DNA from: Nemopilema nomurai
Taxonomy: Eukaryota > Cnidaria > Scyphozoa > Rhizostomeae > Rhizostomatidae
DNA length: 64,000 bases
Direction: 5' to 3'
Assembly (NCBI GenBank): GCA_003864495.1
Contig: ML133452.1
Coordinates: 156,340 to 220,339, forward strand
This document shows, in pieces, positions 27,509-38,287 of the stretch. Every line of letters begins with the position of its first letter. Positions within the stretch are counted from its first letter, which is position 1. Position numbers and translations under genes: made by a program. The notes under the pieces were generated by a model. It ran no database searches. It had not been told where the DNA came from and was given only the letters and a program-made list of their open reading frames with translations.

Positions 27509-27843
27509 CCGTAAATCCTCAAATTAGCCGCCTGGGGGCTTATTTATTTTTGATATTTTTGGATGGGGGCTTATTCGAGAGGGGGGCTTATTTGAGGGGG
27601 CTTATGAAATTATCTGAAACATGCCACATGAAAAGATAGTTTTTTTAATTTTTTTAATTTCATAATATAAAAGATAATCCATGTATAAAGTAACATTTGA
27701 TTAAATTATCAACAAAAATATAAATGTTTGCGGTAATTCACTAAAATGCCAAAGGCAACCTCAGGAGTCGAAAATCAAAAATCGAGGGGGGCTTATTCGA
27801 GGGGGGGGCTTTTTCGAGGGGGGGGCAATTCGAGGATTTACGG
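27509..27843. mobile_element. MITE with TA target duplication
   Basis: A 335-bp element with inverted ends CCGTAAATCCTC and GAGGATTTACGG, flanked by TA on both sides (27,507-27,508 and 27,844-27,845). Inside are repeated blocks like GGGGGCTTATTCGAGG. The TA duplication suggests a Tc1/mariner-type transposase mobilised it. There is no coding capacity. Confidence 0.85.
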
Positions 27844-28149
27844 TATGTCTACAATTGTATTGTGTTTCTCTTAAAATGGTCCTAACTTCTTACACTTTTC
27901 ACCGCTTTTAAATCTAACCACTTTGACTTGTTAAGTACGACCAAGAAGTTTGGCATTCGCTTTGATCTTCATTCAGGGTTTATACATATTCTGAGCGTGT
28001 CAAAGCAAACAAGGTAGTGACTTCGCATAATGTGCATAATGTTAAAAGATAGTAGCTACTTGTATCTGTAGTAATTTCATTCTACGGAAGTACGTTTGAT
28101 ACTTGGATTGGTATGCCATCTCGACACGAGCTTAAGCATCAGTGGTGAT

Positions 28150-28395
28150 TCCCAAGGGGGCTACGGGGGCCCAGAACTTGTGTGTGCCCCTTCGTTTGCC
28201 CTCCACTTTTCCAAAAGGGTATTTTCTATTGGTTAGTGTTTCTGCCCGTATTCTTAATACGTAGCTTTTGATATGAATTTCTCAGCCATTCTCTTTAAAC
28301 TACTGCATGCAACAAGAAGATTTAGATAACCCCAAAGCAGTGGCAGATTTTGGGGGCACCCCCTTTGCTGGGTTGAAGCTGGTCTGGTGCCACTA
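28150..28395. mobile_element. Possible degraded hAT-type MITE fragments
   Basis: Two G/C-rich blocks, AGTGGTGATTCCCAAGGGGG near 28,150 and CAGTGGCAGATTTTGGGGGC near 28,340, are diverged versions of one sequence in direct orientation. Ends beginning CAGTGG followed by runs of G and C are common in hAT-type MITEs of marine invertebrates. No target duplication was found. Confidence 0.3.
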
Positions 28396-29024
28396 TTTCA
28401 GTTTGCGCACCTTTCGAAAAATTAATTTTGAATATTTCTCTTGAAGAGAAAAGAAGCCTCCAGGCACCGCCTCATTAGCAGTTAAAACCTTTATTGCACA
28501 ACCAATGGTCACCTTTATTTGTTTTCCCAACGTCTATCACCAGAGTTTTAGCATGAATCCATCCCTGTCCTGGAGATGCATTTTTAGCCACTCTAGAAGG
28601 CTCAATTTCAAAAAAATTCTATTGCGCCGGACCCAACCCGACCATCAAATAGAGAAAACCTGATGATATCGGCCATGAAAATGTTGGTCAATATGAAAAG
28701 CCTTTGATTTGTGTTGGGTGGTGATAACATAACTGGTCACTACGTGAAATATTTGCCACCCCCCATTTTTCTGTGCGTGTAACATGAGTGTACTTATCGA
28801 GCACTATTTGGCGCCATTTATTCTGAAAAGTTCTTTTCAGAAATCCCAATCGGGCCATTCTGGTGAAAGCATACCGTTCAAAATTTTTGTCCGAAACATT
28901 CTCTCATGTTTGCAGATCAACTGAGCCATATGCAGTTGTAGCGTAAGTGGACTGTATAACCAAAGCTGAAAAGTCCCAGGAAGTTGTAATAAAGGAATCC
29001 GTTCATCGACCCACCGGCCTAGCC

Positions 29025-32011
29025 ATGGCAAAAGTGCGAATTATAGATGTGACTGTCCTGGATAATCCATCGAAATTTTTCAACCCATTCCAGTTCCAAA
29101 TCACATTTGAATGTACAGATGACTTGCCTGAAGGTTTGTTAATTTGGTGCGAGATTTTATCTACGTACTGTAACAAAAAGAAATCGCAGTTCTCTTGCTA
29201 GACGTTTGTATAAAGATTGTTTTAAAAGTGAACGAGTTTCTATCAGTTTTGACAGTGAGCTTTCTATAAGATCATTTGAACTATGTCAATGCTATGGATA
29301 TCTGAATCTTTGGTAGTGCTACTTTCTGAAAAACACAATAACTCTTTTGAGGAGAGATGCCATGTGCATATAAAGATTCCACTACTTGCCACCAGTTTAC
29401 ACATAAATTAATAAAGTGTAATTACAAACGTAAATGTCCACAACAAGAAACAAAAAACAGATAACAGGACAGACAAGGACGCAGCCTGTTGACTACCATT
29501 GCATGTTCTGTTTTTTTATTGAAAAGGCATGTTTTCCAACATGGTTACAGATAAAACTTTTTATTGTAGCATTTCGTGAGTTTTTTGTATCTGTATAATA
29601 ATCTCAAAGGCCCATCAATGGGTCAGATCAAACAGAAAGAAAGGCATCAAAATTTGAACTCTCTTTGGGTTAAAGACCTTTTCTTTTGGAAGCTTGTTTT
29701 TCAAGCTTTGTTTGTTAAATCTTGAACTTTGTTTGATTTGCAAAGCAAGTTTTAATGATTGCATTTGTTTATAGATCTAGAATGGAAAGTCATATATGTT
29801 GGTTCTGCAGAAAATGCTGAACTTGATCAAGTTCTAGATACTGTATTAGTTGGTCCCGTCCCTGCCGGCAGACACATGTTTGTCTTTCAGGTATCTTGTC
29901 TATCTTACATTAGCTCATTGACTTATTGTTATTGTAATGTATGGTGTTTTGAGTTAATTGGCAGATACCTCTTCCGTGGAAAGCTAGAGACAGTACTATT
30001 GTAAGAAAGACAGCACTATTGTAAAAATAGGAGTCATTTTGTTAAGTATTGGTCCTTGAAGGAGGTACAAAATGAAGGATCAGTACTCTTTAGCAATGCT
30101 TTTGAGTCCATTTTGGAATATTCCTATTTGCAAAGTTATTGCTTTGTCAGAACATACAACCCTTTTCAATTGACTTTATATATATTGATGACATATTTCT
30201 TAGATTTCTTCTATTCGATATATAAAAGGGGTTTGTATGTAATTAATGTAATCTTTTTTATTTTAAGGCTGATTGCCCTGATGAAAAACAATTACCACCA
30301 CAAGATGCTGTAGGTGTTACTGTAGTCCTGCTGACCTGTTCATATAAAAAGGCAGAATTTGTCAGAGTTGGTTACTATGTTAGCAATGAGTACATTGACC
30401 CAGAATTACGTGAAAACCCACCTGTGACTCCAATCTATGAGCAGGTAAATATTCATCATGTAATCTTATCTAAATATAAATAATGTTGAATTAATAATAA
30501 TGGTTATTTTGACTTTGTTTTCATGAACAGCCAGGCCAACACCAATAAGCAGGCAATGCTGGAAATAAAATGGTAGGGGTGCAATGAATCGCACTCCTTG
30601 TGGAGCCAAGGCGTGCAATGGTGGGCAATTGCACCAAAGTACTTAATTGTACAGAAAGATGTATATAGAGTTGACTACATAACTTTACCATAAAAGAAAA
30701 TAAGACAAGGCTGCTTCAATCAATACAATTTTCTTGAACAAGCTTTATACATGTCAATTCAAACATATTAAATAGGACCACATTAACAATAAGGTAGATG
30801 TTGAGTGATATTTTAGATTATTTGACCAACTTATCCAACATTGTTGCTTCTGCGCATGCGTAGTCGGTTAAAGGCTAGGATCGTGTAAACACCAAAAAGC
30901 TGTCATTTTTTCAGCAGTCAGTTTATACTGTAATTCCCGCCTTTGAAAGCGATGCAGGCGTTAATCCTGAGAAATCTATTTTCCAAAGAGAAGGATTCGC
31001 AAAGCAAAGCGCATCAAGCAAACTTAATTTTTTACCAGCGTTTGGGTGGAAGAATAAAGTTCATGGTTGTTACAGCCAGTTTATACAAAGATGGCAACTG
31101 AATAAAACAAAATTTTGAAGAGCTTAGTATATAGATTGAAGAGTCTAATAGAAAGCACCTATCTGTGCTCATCTTTGAACCCATTTTCCCTTTCGTTTTG
31201 AAGTTACCTTTTTTGTTTTGACACCTCGGCTGTAGCTAGAGCACCATTTGTGCAGCCATCATCGTCAAAAGAAGGAAAATTATGATAAGTAGTCAGTTTT
31301 TTGACCGATCATTGTAAACGGGTACTTTGGTCAGTCAAAACTGACAAAAGTCCCTCTAAACTGATCAGTTGTAGCTGACTGTGTATTTTAGCCTTGCGTC
31401 ATGGAAAATGGAAACCAGCAAATCACAACAGTTATCTTTATGAAATTTGAGCTTGTCATAATTTGTGTAAAAAATCGGAAAGGCGGCAACTATCCTGCTT
31501 AATAACAACATTTTCCAAACCTCCCGTCAAATAGAAACGATTTCGTGATTATAGCCATTCTTGGCGTATTGTAGAGAAACAACATTGGGCAGTATTCATC
31601 ACTTTAGAATGAAATGTTCAGATTATTTGAGGCATGCAATAAACTGCACTCCTGAGCAATGGAAGACGTGTGCCATTCCCTGCATTGCCTGAATAAGGGT
31701 GACAAATGGCGGATTGGTCTCTTATGAGTCACAGAATATGTTGCCATTGTAGTCTATGCTACTGAATGAAAGATTCAAAATTGGTTATCATTTAATGATT
31801 AAGTTTATGGCCAGTTTAGTTGTTCCATATCAGATTTTATTGTATCTTGTCCCTGGCTTAATGCTATGTAAGAATGTTTTCATCTAATGCAATAAACAAA
31901 TTTTGCTCTGGTACCTTTGTACATGTACTTATCCTGTTTCCATTTTAGCTTCAACGAAACATTTTAGCAAGCGAACCACGTATTACCAAGTTCAAAATTG
32001 GCTGGGATTGA
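29025..32011 (+). CDS. ASF1: ASF1 histone chaperone, four exons
   Basis: Exons are 29,025-29,133, 29,775-29,890, 30,268-30,444 and 31,949-32,011, all with GT-AG borders; they encode 154 residues. The protein starts MAKVRIIDVTVLDNPSKFFN and continues through DLEWKVIYVGSAE, VGPVPAGRHMFVFQ, AVGVTVVLLTC and VGYYVSNEY to ILASEPRITKFKIGWD. This is the complete immunoglobulin-like ASF1 core. ASF1 binds the H3-H4 dimer in nucleus and cytosol and passes it to CAF-1 and HIRA for nucleosome assembly. The stop comes directly after the core, where vertebrate proteins continue with an acidic, TLK-phosphorylated tail of about 50 residues. A further tail exon is possible but none is seen before the poly(A) signal at 32,280. 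Intron 3 carries a DNA transposon (30,550-31,691). Confidence 0.95.
30550..31691. mobile_element. 1.14-kb DNA transposon in ASF1 intron 3
   Basis: Ends are CAGGCAATGC and GCATTGCCTG, inverted, with similarity continuing a few bases inward. A perfect 6-bp duplication, AATAAG, flanks it at 30,544-30,549 and 31,692-31,697. No transposase frame is present, so it is non-autonomous. CAG...CTG ends suggest a hAT-like family; a 6-bp rather than 8-bp duplication leaves the superfamily open. Confidence 0.8.
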
Positions 32012-32279
32012 TGCACATTGTTAATGTTGTAGAATGTAAATAATGTGAAAATAGAAGCCAGCAAAGAATTCAAAAAATTGCTGAAAACAAGCTGGGAGAG
32101 GACTTTGATATCAAGCATTTTGTTGCCCAATTTTATGTAACATCGAGACTGGGTGATAAAATCTCAACAATCGCATTAAGCTGTGCGAGTTATCCTTTTT
32201 GATTTGGATTTGATTGATGTTCCTTTTTGATTTTTCATGAGTAAATAGGACAATTGGAAGTTAACAGGTCTGTTACTGT

Positions 32280-32285
32280 AATAAA
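32280..32285 (+). terminator. Poly(A) signal of ASF1
   Basis: AATAAA about 270 bp after the ASF1 stop codon, and the last such signal before the composite transposon begins at 32,707. Confidence 0.5.
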
Positions 32286-32706
32286 GGGAACTGCACACCA
32301 ATATATATAGCTATTTTCTTCTGAAAGAATAATAGAGAGCTTAGAGGACAGGCCAACCCACTTAAATCAGCAATCTTGATTTTGAAAGGAAAGATTGACT
32401 TACAATAGTTTTTTATTAAGGATCAGGCATTTTTGGCCAGTTTGCCCACTAAAATATCTCTGTATCAGTCCTTGTGCAGTTATAAGAAAAAAATGATCTT
32501 CAACATAAAAAATAATGCTAAAGTTTTGGTGTGTCTTGTGTAGCGTTTCATGTATTGTATTGTATATTTAATGTATAACTCCTATTTGATAAAAGGAGTC
32601 TTTGCCTGACACAATTGTCATTTAAACCTCAGACTCAATTATTATCATCATTTAAAATACCTTTGCACTTTTTATCTGCATTTTCATTGAAAGCTTATTT
32701 CACCTA

Positions 32707-32980
32707 CAATGCCTGCCAAAATTGTTGGCACACTTACGACAATTCTTTGACTCGCGTTCACTTATCCCCCTCCCCCCTTCGAACAATGTTGTGTTGCTGC
32801 TAAACGAAGCGTCAATTTTAGACCAAACTTTTTCCCCAGATTGACTGGATGCTTTACTTTGTTACCAACATTGTTTTAGGGGGAGGAGGGGGATTAACAG
32901 CTTGTGGCGTGTCAAGGAAATGAAAAATGCGAAAACCAGAGAAAATAATGAGGTGTTCCAAGGACTTTTGGCAGGCATTG
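32707..32980. repeat. M1: terminal MITE-like repeat, left
   Basis: A 274-bp unit with its own inverted ends, CAATGCCTGCCAAAA and TTTTGGCAGGCATTG, plus looser inverted similarity further in: CCCCCTCC followed by ACAATGTTG on both strands. It therefore looks like a complete MITE. Its outer end abuts the TA duplication; its inner end joins body B directly (CATTG-TCTGAAA). Confidence 0.9.
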
Positions 32981-33592
32981 TCTGAAATTTTTATTCAAAA
33001 CTGTTAATAATGACCCCAAAACCATTATCAAACCATAGGTTTTCGATGGCGCTGATCTCATTTTTCAGGTTATTTTTTCAAAATTCCAAGCCAGTTTTAA
33101 GCTATGGGGGTGTTCTTGATTCTTGAATACTAGAATACCGTGACCCCCCGGGGATCAACTTTGTTACCCATAAGCATCCATGAAGAATCAAATTTGCTTG
33201 GAAAAGTGATCTAGTTAGATTTTCACGTACGTCAACTTGAGTATATTAGACTTATTATGAAAAATTGCATAGTTAAAGGAGGCTAGAATAGTAGCACTTT
33301 TATTGATAAGTCCTATTGAAAAGAGCTACTTTATTGACTTATCTAGCTACATTATGAAAATGTTTACTCAAAGGGAAACTGGAAATTGGCATGGACAATG
33401 GACAAAAACATTTTAAGCTTGTTTCAGAATAAAAAATTTTTTACGTGAGTAAAACTTTGAGAAGCTCCAATAAACGTAAGCCGAGGCGTTTTGAGATCGA
33501 GGCTGTGTACAAAAGCGATCGAGGTAATAACTGCCAATTTTTTTGCCAGTCGTGCAATTTGAAAATTTACGCAACATACTACGTTTATTGAT

Positions 33593-34897
33593 ATGGCAAC
33601 TGGAACTCAATCTAACGAGGTGGAAGCACCAGAAAATCTTGGAAGACGTGTTGTGAGAAAAGTTTACCTGATTACATACAGTGATGCGGACACTAAAATC
33701 TTTGACCGCGAAAAGTTCTCCACAATCGTGGTAAATGCTTTTAACGAAAGCACCAATGCTACTGTGGAGCAATGGGCATGCTGTATGGAGCAGCACAAGA
33801 ATGGTGCATATCATTTTCATATGTGTGTCCTTCTCGACCGTATTCAAAGGTGGGTGAAGGTAAAAACGCATCTAAATGATCGCCACAAAATTACTGTTAA
33901 CTTTTCTGGCCACAGTGGCTACCACACTGCCTTCAATTATGTTGCGAAGGAAGACGGGGCTTTTATTAAAAGCGAGCAACATCCTCATGTAGCAGCTCCA
34001 AAAACAGCAGAGGCTACAAGAGCTAAAAGGAATAAATGTTCTAAAAGGTCCAAAAAACCAAAGCGTCTATCGAATCCTGATGTTGCCAGGATGGCCATCA
34101 AGCACAAAGTGCATTCTCGCTTGGAGCTGCTTGGCCTTGCAAGATCCTCTGTAGACCAAGGGGACTCGCGTCTGTACGACTTTGTCCTAGGACGAAGCGA
34201 TAAGAAAATCAGGGAATTGCTGGATACGACGTGGGAGATGGAGATGGCAAATTCGAAGCTACAAAGAGCAGGAATGACAAGGGTTCAGATCTTGCAGCAA
34301 CAGCTGGCTTCTCCCTGTGTCTGCAAGGGGGAATGGCTCCAATGTGCCTTAGAAATACTAGAGAAAAATTCAATCGACCAACCTGTTTTTGCCGAGGCCA
34401 TCTTTACGTTACTCGACAAAGGTCGTGGCAAGGGCCGAAATATTTACATTTGTGGCCCAGCGAATTGCGGCAAAACCTTTATCCTCGACCCAGTCAGGGT
34501 TGTTTATAACGCCTTTCTTTCTCCAGCCACATGTTCCTATGCATGGCTTGGAGTCGAAGAAAAGGAGGTTATATTTCTCAATGATTTTAGATGGTCACCT
34601 GTCATACTTCCGTGGAGTGACATGCTGCAGTTGCTCGAAGGTGCAGTTGTCCACTTCGCTGCTCCTAAGACATCCTATAGCAAGGATATCGAGCTCAGCC
34701 TTGGCACTCCCGTCTTTGCCACTGCAAAAGCACCCATCACTTTCATCAAAGGCTCCATGTTTGATGAACGCGAGACGGAAATGATGAACGTTCGATGGCG
34801 AGTCTTCAACTTCAGACATCAGTTCGAAGAGCGTGTGCAGAGAAGTGTTCCTTCCTGTGGGCATTGTTTTGCCAAACTCGTTTTAGAGCGACAATAA
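33593..34897 (+). CDS. Rep-like protein: HUH endonuclease plus SF3 helicase (copy 1)
   Basis: 434 residues from an ATG. The N-terminal part matches the HUH replication-initiator plan of CRESS-DNA viruses and parvoviruses: a motif-1-like VYLITYSDAD (24-33), the metal-binding HFH triad (74-76) and a catalytic-tyrosine motif YVAK (Y116, K119). A basic stretch at 143-158 could be a nuclear signal. The C-terminal part is an SF3-type helicase, with Walker A GPANCGKT (288-295), Walker B EVIFLND (325-331) and a motif-C-like TPVFATAKAP (372-381). Such proteins nick an origin and unwind DNA for rolling-circle or rolling-hairpin replication. It is intact and identical in sequence to copy 2. The stop codon lies inside an AATAAA signal (34,893-34,898). 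That it is virus-derived is likely but inferred. Confidence 0.85.
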   Translation: MATGTQSNEVEAPENLGRRVVRKVYLITYSDADTKIFDREKFSTIVVNAFNESTNATVEQWACCMEQHKNGAYHFHMCVLLDRIQRWVKVKTHLNDRHKITVNFSGHSGYHTAFNYVAKEDGAFIKSEQHPHVAAPKTAEATRAKRNKCSKRSKKPKRLSNPDVARMAIKHKVHSRLELLGLARSSVDQGDSRLYDFVLGRSDKKIRELLDTTWEMEMANSKLQRAGMTRVQILQQQLASPCVCKGEWLQCALEILEKNSIDQPVFAEAIFTLLDKGRGKGRNIYICGPANCGKTFILDPVRVVYNAFLSPATCSYAWLGVEEKEVIFLNDFRWSPVILPWSDMLQLLEGAVVHFAAPKTSYSKDIELSLGTPVFATAKAPITFIKGSMFDERETEMMNVRWRVFNFRHQFEERVQRSVPSCGHCFAKLVLERQ

Positions 34898-35773
34898 AAA
34901 GTGACATCCACTGTCATTAATGATCGCATGCTTTGTTTTTTCTTGATTTACTATGCTGGATTGCTATTGTCTTCAATAAAGTCTTGATACTTAACAAAGA
35001 CCACCTAGGCAGTGGCAATGTCTCGAGCACATTCTTGTGCTGCGATGCATCCCCGAATGGTCGTCCAAATGGTAAACCGTATGGTAAACCGTGGCACTTT
35101 TTCCCCATTTATTCATCAGCACGTGAACTATTTGCTCCCATCTTTTTATAGAAGTGGTGCTTCTACGAAACCTACCCAGACATGAACTTTTCTTTAGAAT
35201 ATCTTCGCTTTGAGGGAAGAAATTTACGGAACTGTATGGTAAACCGTTGAAAATGAGAAAGCTTCTGAAGACATCAAATTTGAATTGCAAAAAGGGTAAA
35301 CCGTGGACCATTTCTCGATTTTCTCGTTTCGCACTTATCAAAGCTACATCAAAGTTGACAATTACCTTCATAAAAGCATTGCACCACTTCTTACAAAAAA
35401 AAAATTAATTTTCTCAAGTTAACAACAAAGTTATAAGCATTTTACAAATGGTAAACCGTGGGGTAAACCGTGGAGAACAGACACTTTTCAACTCGCGCCT
35501 TTGCTTGCTAGCAAACAAGCGGCTTTTTAGATGAAGAGAAGCGCTACAAATAACGAATAGCAAATTTAAATCAGAATGCGAAAGTTTTTTGATGAAAAAA
35601 AATATTGTGTACATGAGAAATTAAAGAATAAGTGGGAAAAATGAAACATTTCTATTGTCACCTGGCTGTCGGTGCGGAGGAGCAGCACCATGGAACGATT
35701 CTATTCATCTACTTTATTGGTTAGCGTTGCAATGCAAGAGCCATCAATCAGTATTAAACATTATAAAGTTAAT
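34898..35773. promoter_or_regulatory. Spacer between convergent genes with iterons: putative replication origin (copy 1)
   Basis: Six identical, same-direction GGTAAACCGT motifs at 35,071, 35,083, 35,238, 35,295, 35,450 and 35,462. The first and last two form pairs spaced 12 bp apart. Two perfect hairpins lie close by: AGCACA-TTCT-TGTGCT (35,026-35,041) and TAGAAG-TGGTG-CTTCTA (35,149-35,165). Iterons next to a small hairpin are how Rep proteins of this type recognise origins, so this is a plausible Rep-binding origin. The canonical CRESS nonanucleotide is not seen. AATAAA on the minus strand (35,713-35,718) would serve the transposase transcript. Confidence 0.6.
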
Positions 35774-36874
35774 CTAGTACTTTGTTCTGTGTCCTTCGTT
35801 ACGTACAACCATTTTCAGGCGCTCGTGCATAGATTTTATCGTTGAATCGATGACAGAAGTATTGAAATTGGCAAGTGTCCTCAGTACCCTCTTTCTGAAG
35901 CCGTTGAAGTCCTCCTTCTCTATTCTTCCCCTAAGCGCTTCTTTAGTCATCTGTCGTTTTACGTTGTGAAATACATTCTCTATTGGATTCAAGTCTGGTG
36001 ATCTCGGGGGTATTTTTACGACTTCTGCACCAATTTCGTTCAACATATCTTTGGCTATTCTGCTGTTTTGACTTGGGTCATTATCCATTACAAAAACCTT
36101 TAATCTTTGTCCTCTTTTTGAAATGAGCGCATTCTAAAAAGTACATGCTGTAAAGTATTTTCTGCAAACTTTGCAAACCACCTTCCATTCATCTTCTCGT
36201 ATTCTTCGCACAATTACTACCCCTGAAGAAAATCCAACGCCCACCATGACATGCAACCTCCGCCCCTCAGGTAGGCTTTTGCTTCCTTTTGTCGTATATT
36301 CCAGTCCCTCACTTGATTTTCTCCAGATTCTTCCACATGGCGTCAATGCATCTCTGTAGGGATTCTGTTTGTGTACAAATGAAACTGCATCCAAATAAAC
36401 GAGAACTTCGTCACACCAAAACCTTTGGTCGTGTGTTCGAAGGGCCTCTTTGGCATAGCGAACTCTTTGTCTTCTATCTGCAGACGATAAGACTCCTTTG
36501 CGTCTCGGCCGTAAGCACTTGTACCCCGCTTGATTCAAAACTCTAACGAGTGTCCGGTAGCTAACGTTGCGTGTTATTTCACTCTCCTTGGCTATATCCA
36601 TCACTTTGATATTTGAATTTTCATTCCTCATTCGTTTGAATGTTCTAAGAAATCTTGCCCTTTCTCTCTTGTTCATAACTGATGGTCGTCCAGCTCGTTC
36701 TTTGTGTTGTTTCACCTGAAGACCTTCTCGAGAAATTCGTACAACACTCGAAGGAGATATTTTGCAAATATCAGCAACTTTCCGATACGATATTCCTCTC
36801 TCTAATCGTAGATAGTAGGCATAGGCCCGTGTCTTTGCACTTATCTTTGTATGGAAGACCATCCTCTGAAGCAT
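35774..36874 (-). pseudogene. Tc1/mariner-type transposase, broken (copy 1)
   Basis: The same transposase as at 40,469-41,563, but with its frame broken between the first and second catalytic regions. Relative to copy 2 it has small length changes near 36,207-36,211 and 36,131-36,140 and a replaced block at about 36,091-36,115. The N-terminal part (HTH, GRPS, first Asp region) and the C-terminal part (DND...NPIE region) each remain open. A 2-bp difference near 36,905 lies upstream of the likely ATG. The product would be non-functional. Confidence 0.85.
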
Positions 36875-37396
36875 CAAGAGTAATCCTCTGTAGATGTGAG
36901 TCCTCTCTTAGATCTGATTGCTCTAAATCTAGGGATTTTATACTTTTTTTCTCCAGAAACACGTGTCGTATAATTAAATTCTATTCTATATTTAGACATA
37001 TTTTGCAACAATCCATTGAAAAGCGACCGATGCACCCTTTCATACTTAGTGTGAAGTAATTTCAATCATAACAAAGAAAAATCGTGTTTCTTTGAAATGA
37101 CCTTTTTGCATATTCTAATTAGCCAATTTTATTCTAATTCGCCAATTTTCTTCTATTCTTATTGGTGAATAGTTTTCCAAGCTTAAAATATGAATGAAAA
37201 GTCCCATGAGCATGAAGTGCTGTTTATTGCATTGAAAGGTGCCAAGACAAGCACTAATTAGACCCAACCCTGAAACCCCTACTGGGTCTGAAAAAATTAA
37301 ACTTTTTTTGCCAGAAATGAAATCAGCGCCATCGAAAACCCATGTCAAATAGCCTTTATTTTTCAAAAACCCCCAGTTTTCAAAAAAAATTTCAGA

Positions 37397-37673
37397 CAAT
37401 GGCCTGCCAAAATTGTTGGCACACTTACGACAATTCTTTGACTCGCGTTCACTTATCCCCCTCCCCCCCTTCGAACAATGTTGTGTTGCTGCTAAACGAA
37501 GCGTCAATTTTAGACCAAACTTTTTCCCCAGATTGACTGGATGCTTTACTTTGTTACCAACATTGTTTTAGGGGGGAGGAGGGGGATTAACAGCTTGTGG
37601 CGTGTCAAGGAAATGAAAAATGCGAAAACCAGAGAAAATAATGAGGTGTTCCAAGGACTTTTGGCAGGCATTG
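37397..37673. repeat. M2: shared central MITE-like repeat
   Basis: A 277-bp copy of M joining the two bodies. Its left end has one extra G (CAATGGCCTGCC). There is no TA on either side: the flanks are TTTCAGA and TCTGAAA, the inverted ends of B. A single shared M at the junction means the array is a head-to-tail dimer, not two separate insertions. Confidence 0.9.
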
Positions 37674-38287
37674 TCTGAAATTTTTATTCAAAACTGTTAA
37701 TAATGACCCCAAAACCATTATCAAACCATAGGTTTTCGATGGCGCTGATCTCATTTTTCAGGTTATTTTTTCAAAATTCCAAGCCAGTTTTAAGCTATGG
37801 GGGTGTTCTTGATTCTTGAATACTAGAATACCGTGACCCCCCGGGGATCAACTTTGTTACCCATAAGCATCCATGAAGAATCAAATTTGCTTGGAAAAGT
37901 GATCTAGTTAGATTTTCACGTACGTCAACTTGAGTATATTAGACTTATTATGAAAAATTGCATAGTTAAAGGAGGCTAGAATAGTAGCACTTTTATTGAT
38001 AAGTCCTATTGAAAAGAGCTACTTTATTGACTTATCTAGCTACATTATGAAAATGTTTACTCAAAGGGAAACTGGAAATTGGGCATGGACAATGGACAAA
38101 AACATTTTAAGCTTGTTTCAGAATAAAAAATTTTTTTACGTGAGTAAAACTTTGAGAAGCTCCAATAAACGTAAGCCGAGGCGTTTTGAGATCGAGGCTG
38201 TGTACAAAAGCGATCGAGGTAATAACTGCCAATTTTTTTGCCAGTCGTGCAATTTGAAAATTTACGCAACATACTACGTTTATTGAT

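Larger units (their letters stand above)
32981..37396. mobile_element. Body B1 of the composite transposon
   Basis: A 4,416-bp body. Its ends, TCTGAAATTTTTATTC and the inverse of a close variant, form imperfect terminal inverted repeats. A second inverted block, GGTTTTCGATGGCGCTGAT, lies about 70 bp inside the left end and near the right end. It encodes an intact Rep (33,593-34,897) and a broken transposase (35,774-36,874). It differs from B2 only by scattered small indels and one short replaced block. Confidence 0.85.

Noticed and set aside
34231..34864. Frames of 89-131 codons overlapping Rep in other frames (also 38,926-39,559)
   Set aside because: Shadows of the Rep gene. They appear twice only because the body is duplicated.
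33593..34897. Rep as part of a Helitron
   Set aside because: Helitrons carry a HUH domain fused to a large Pif1-type (SF1) helicase and insert between A and T without duplication. This protein is 434 residues with SF3-type motifs inside a TA-flanked element.
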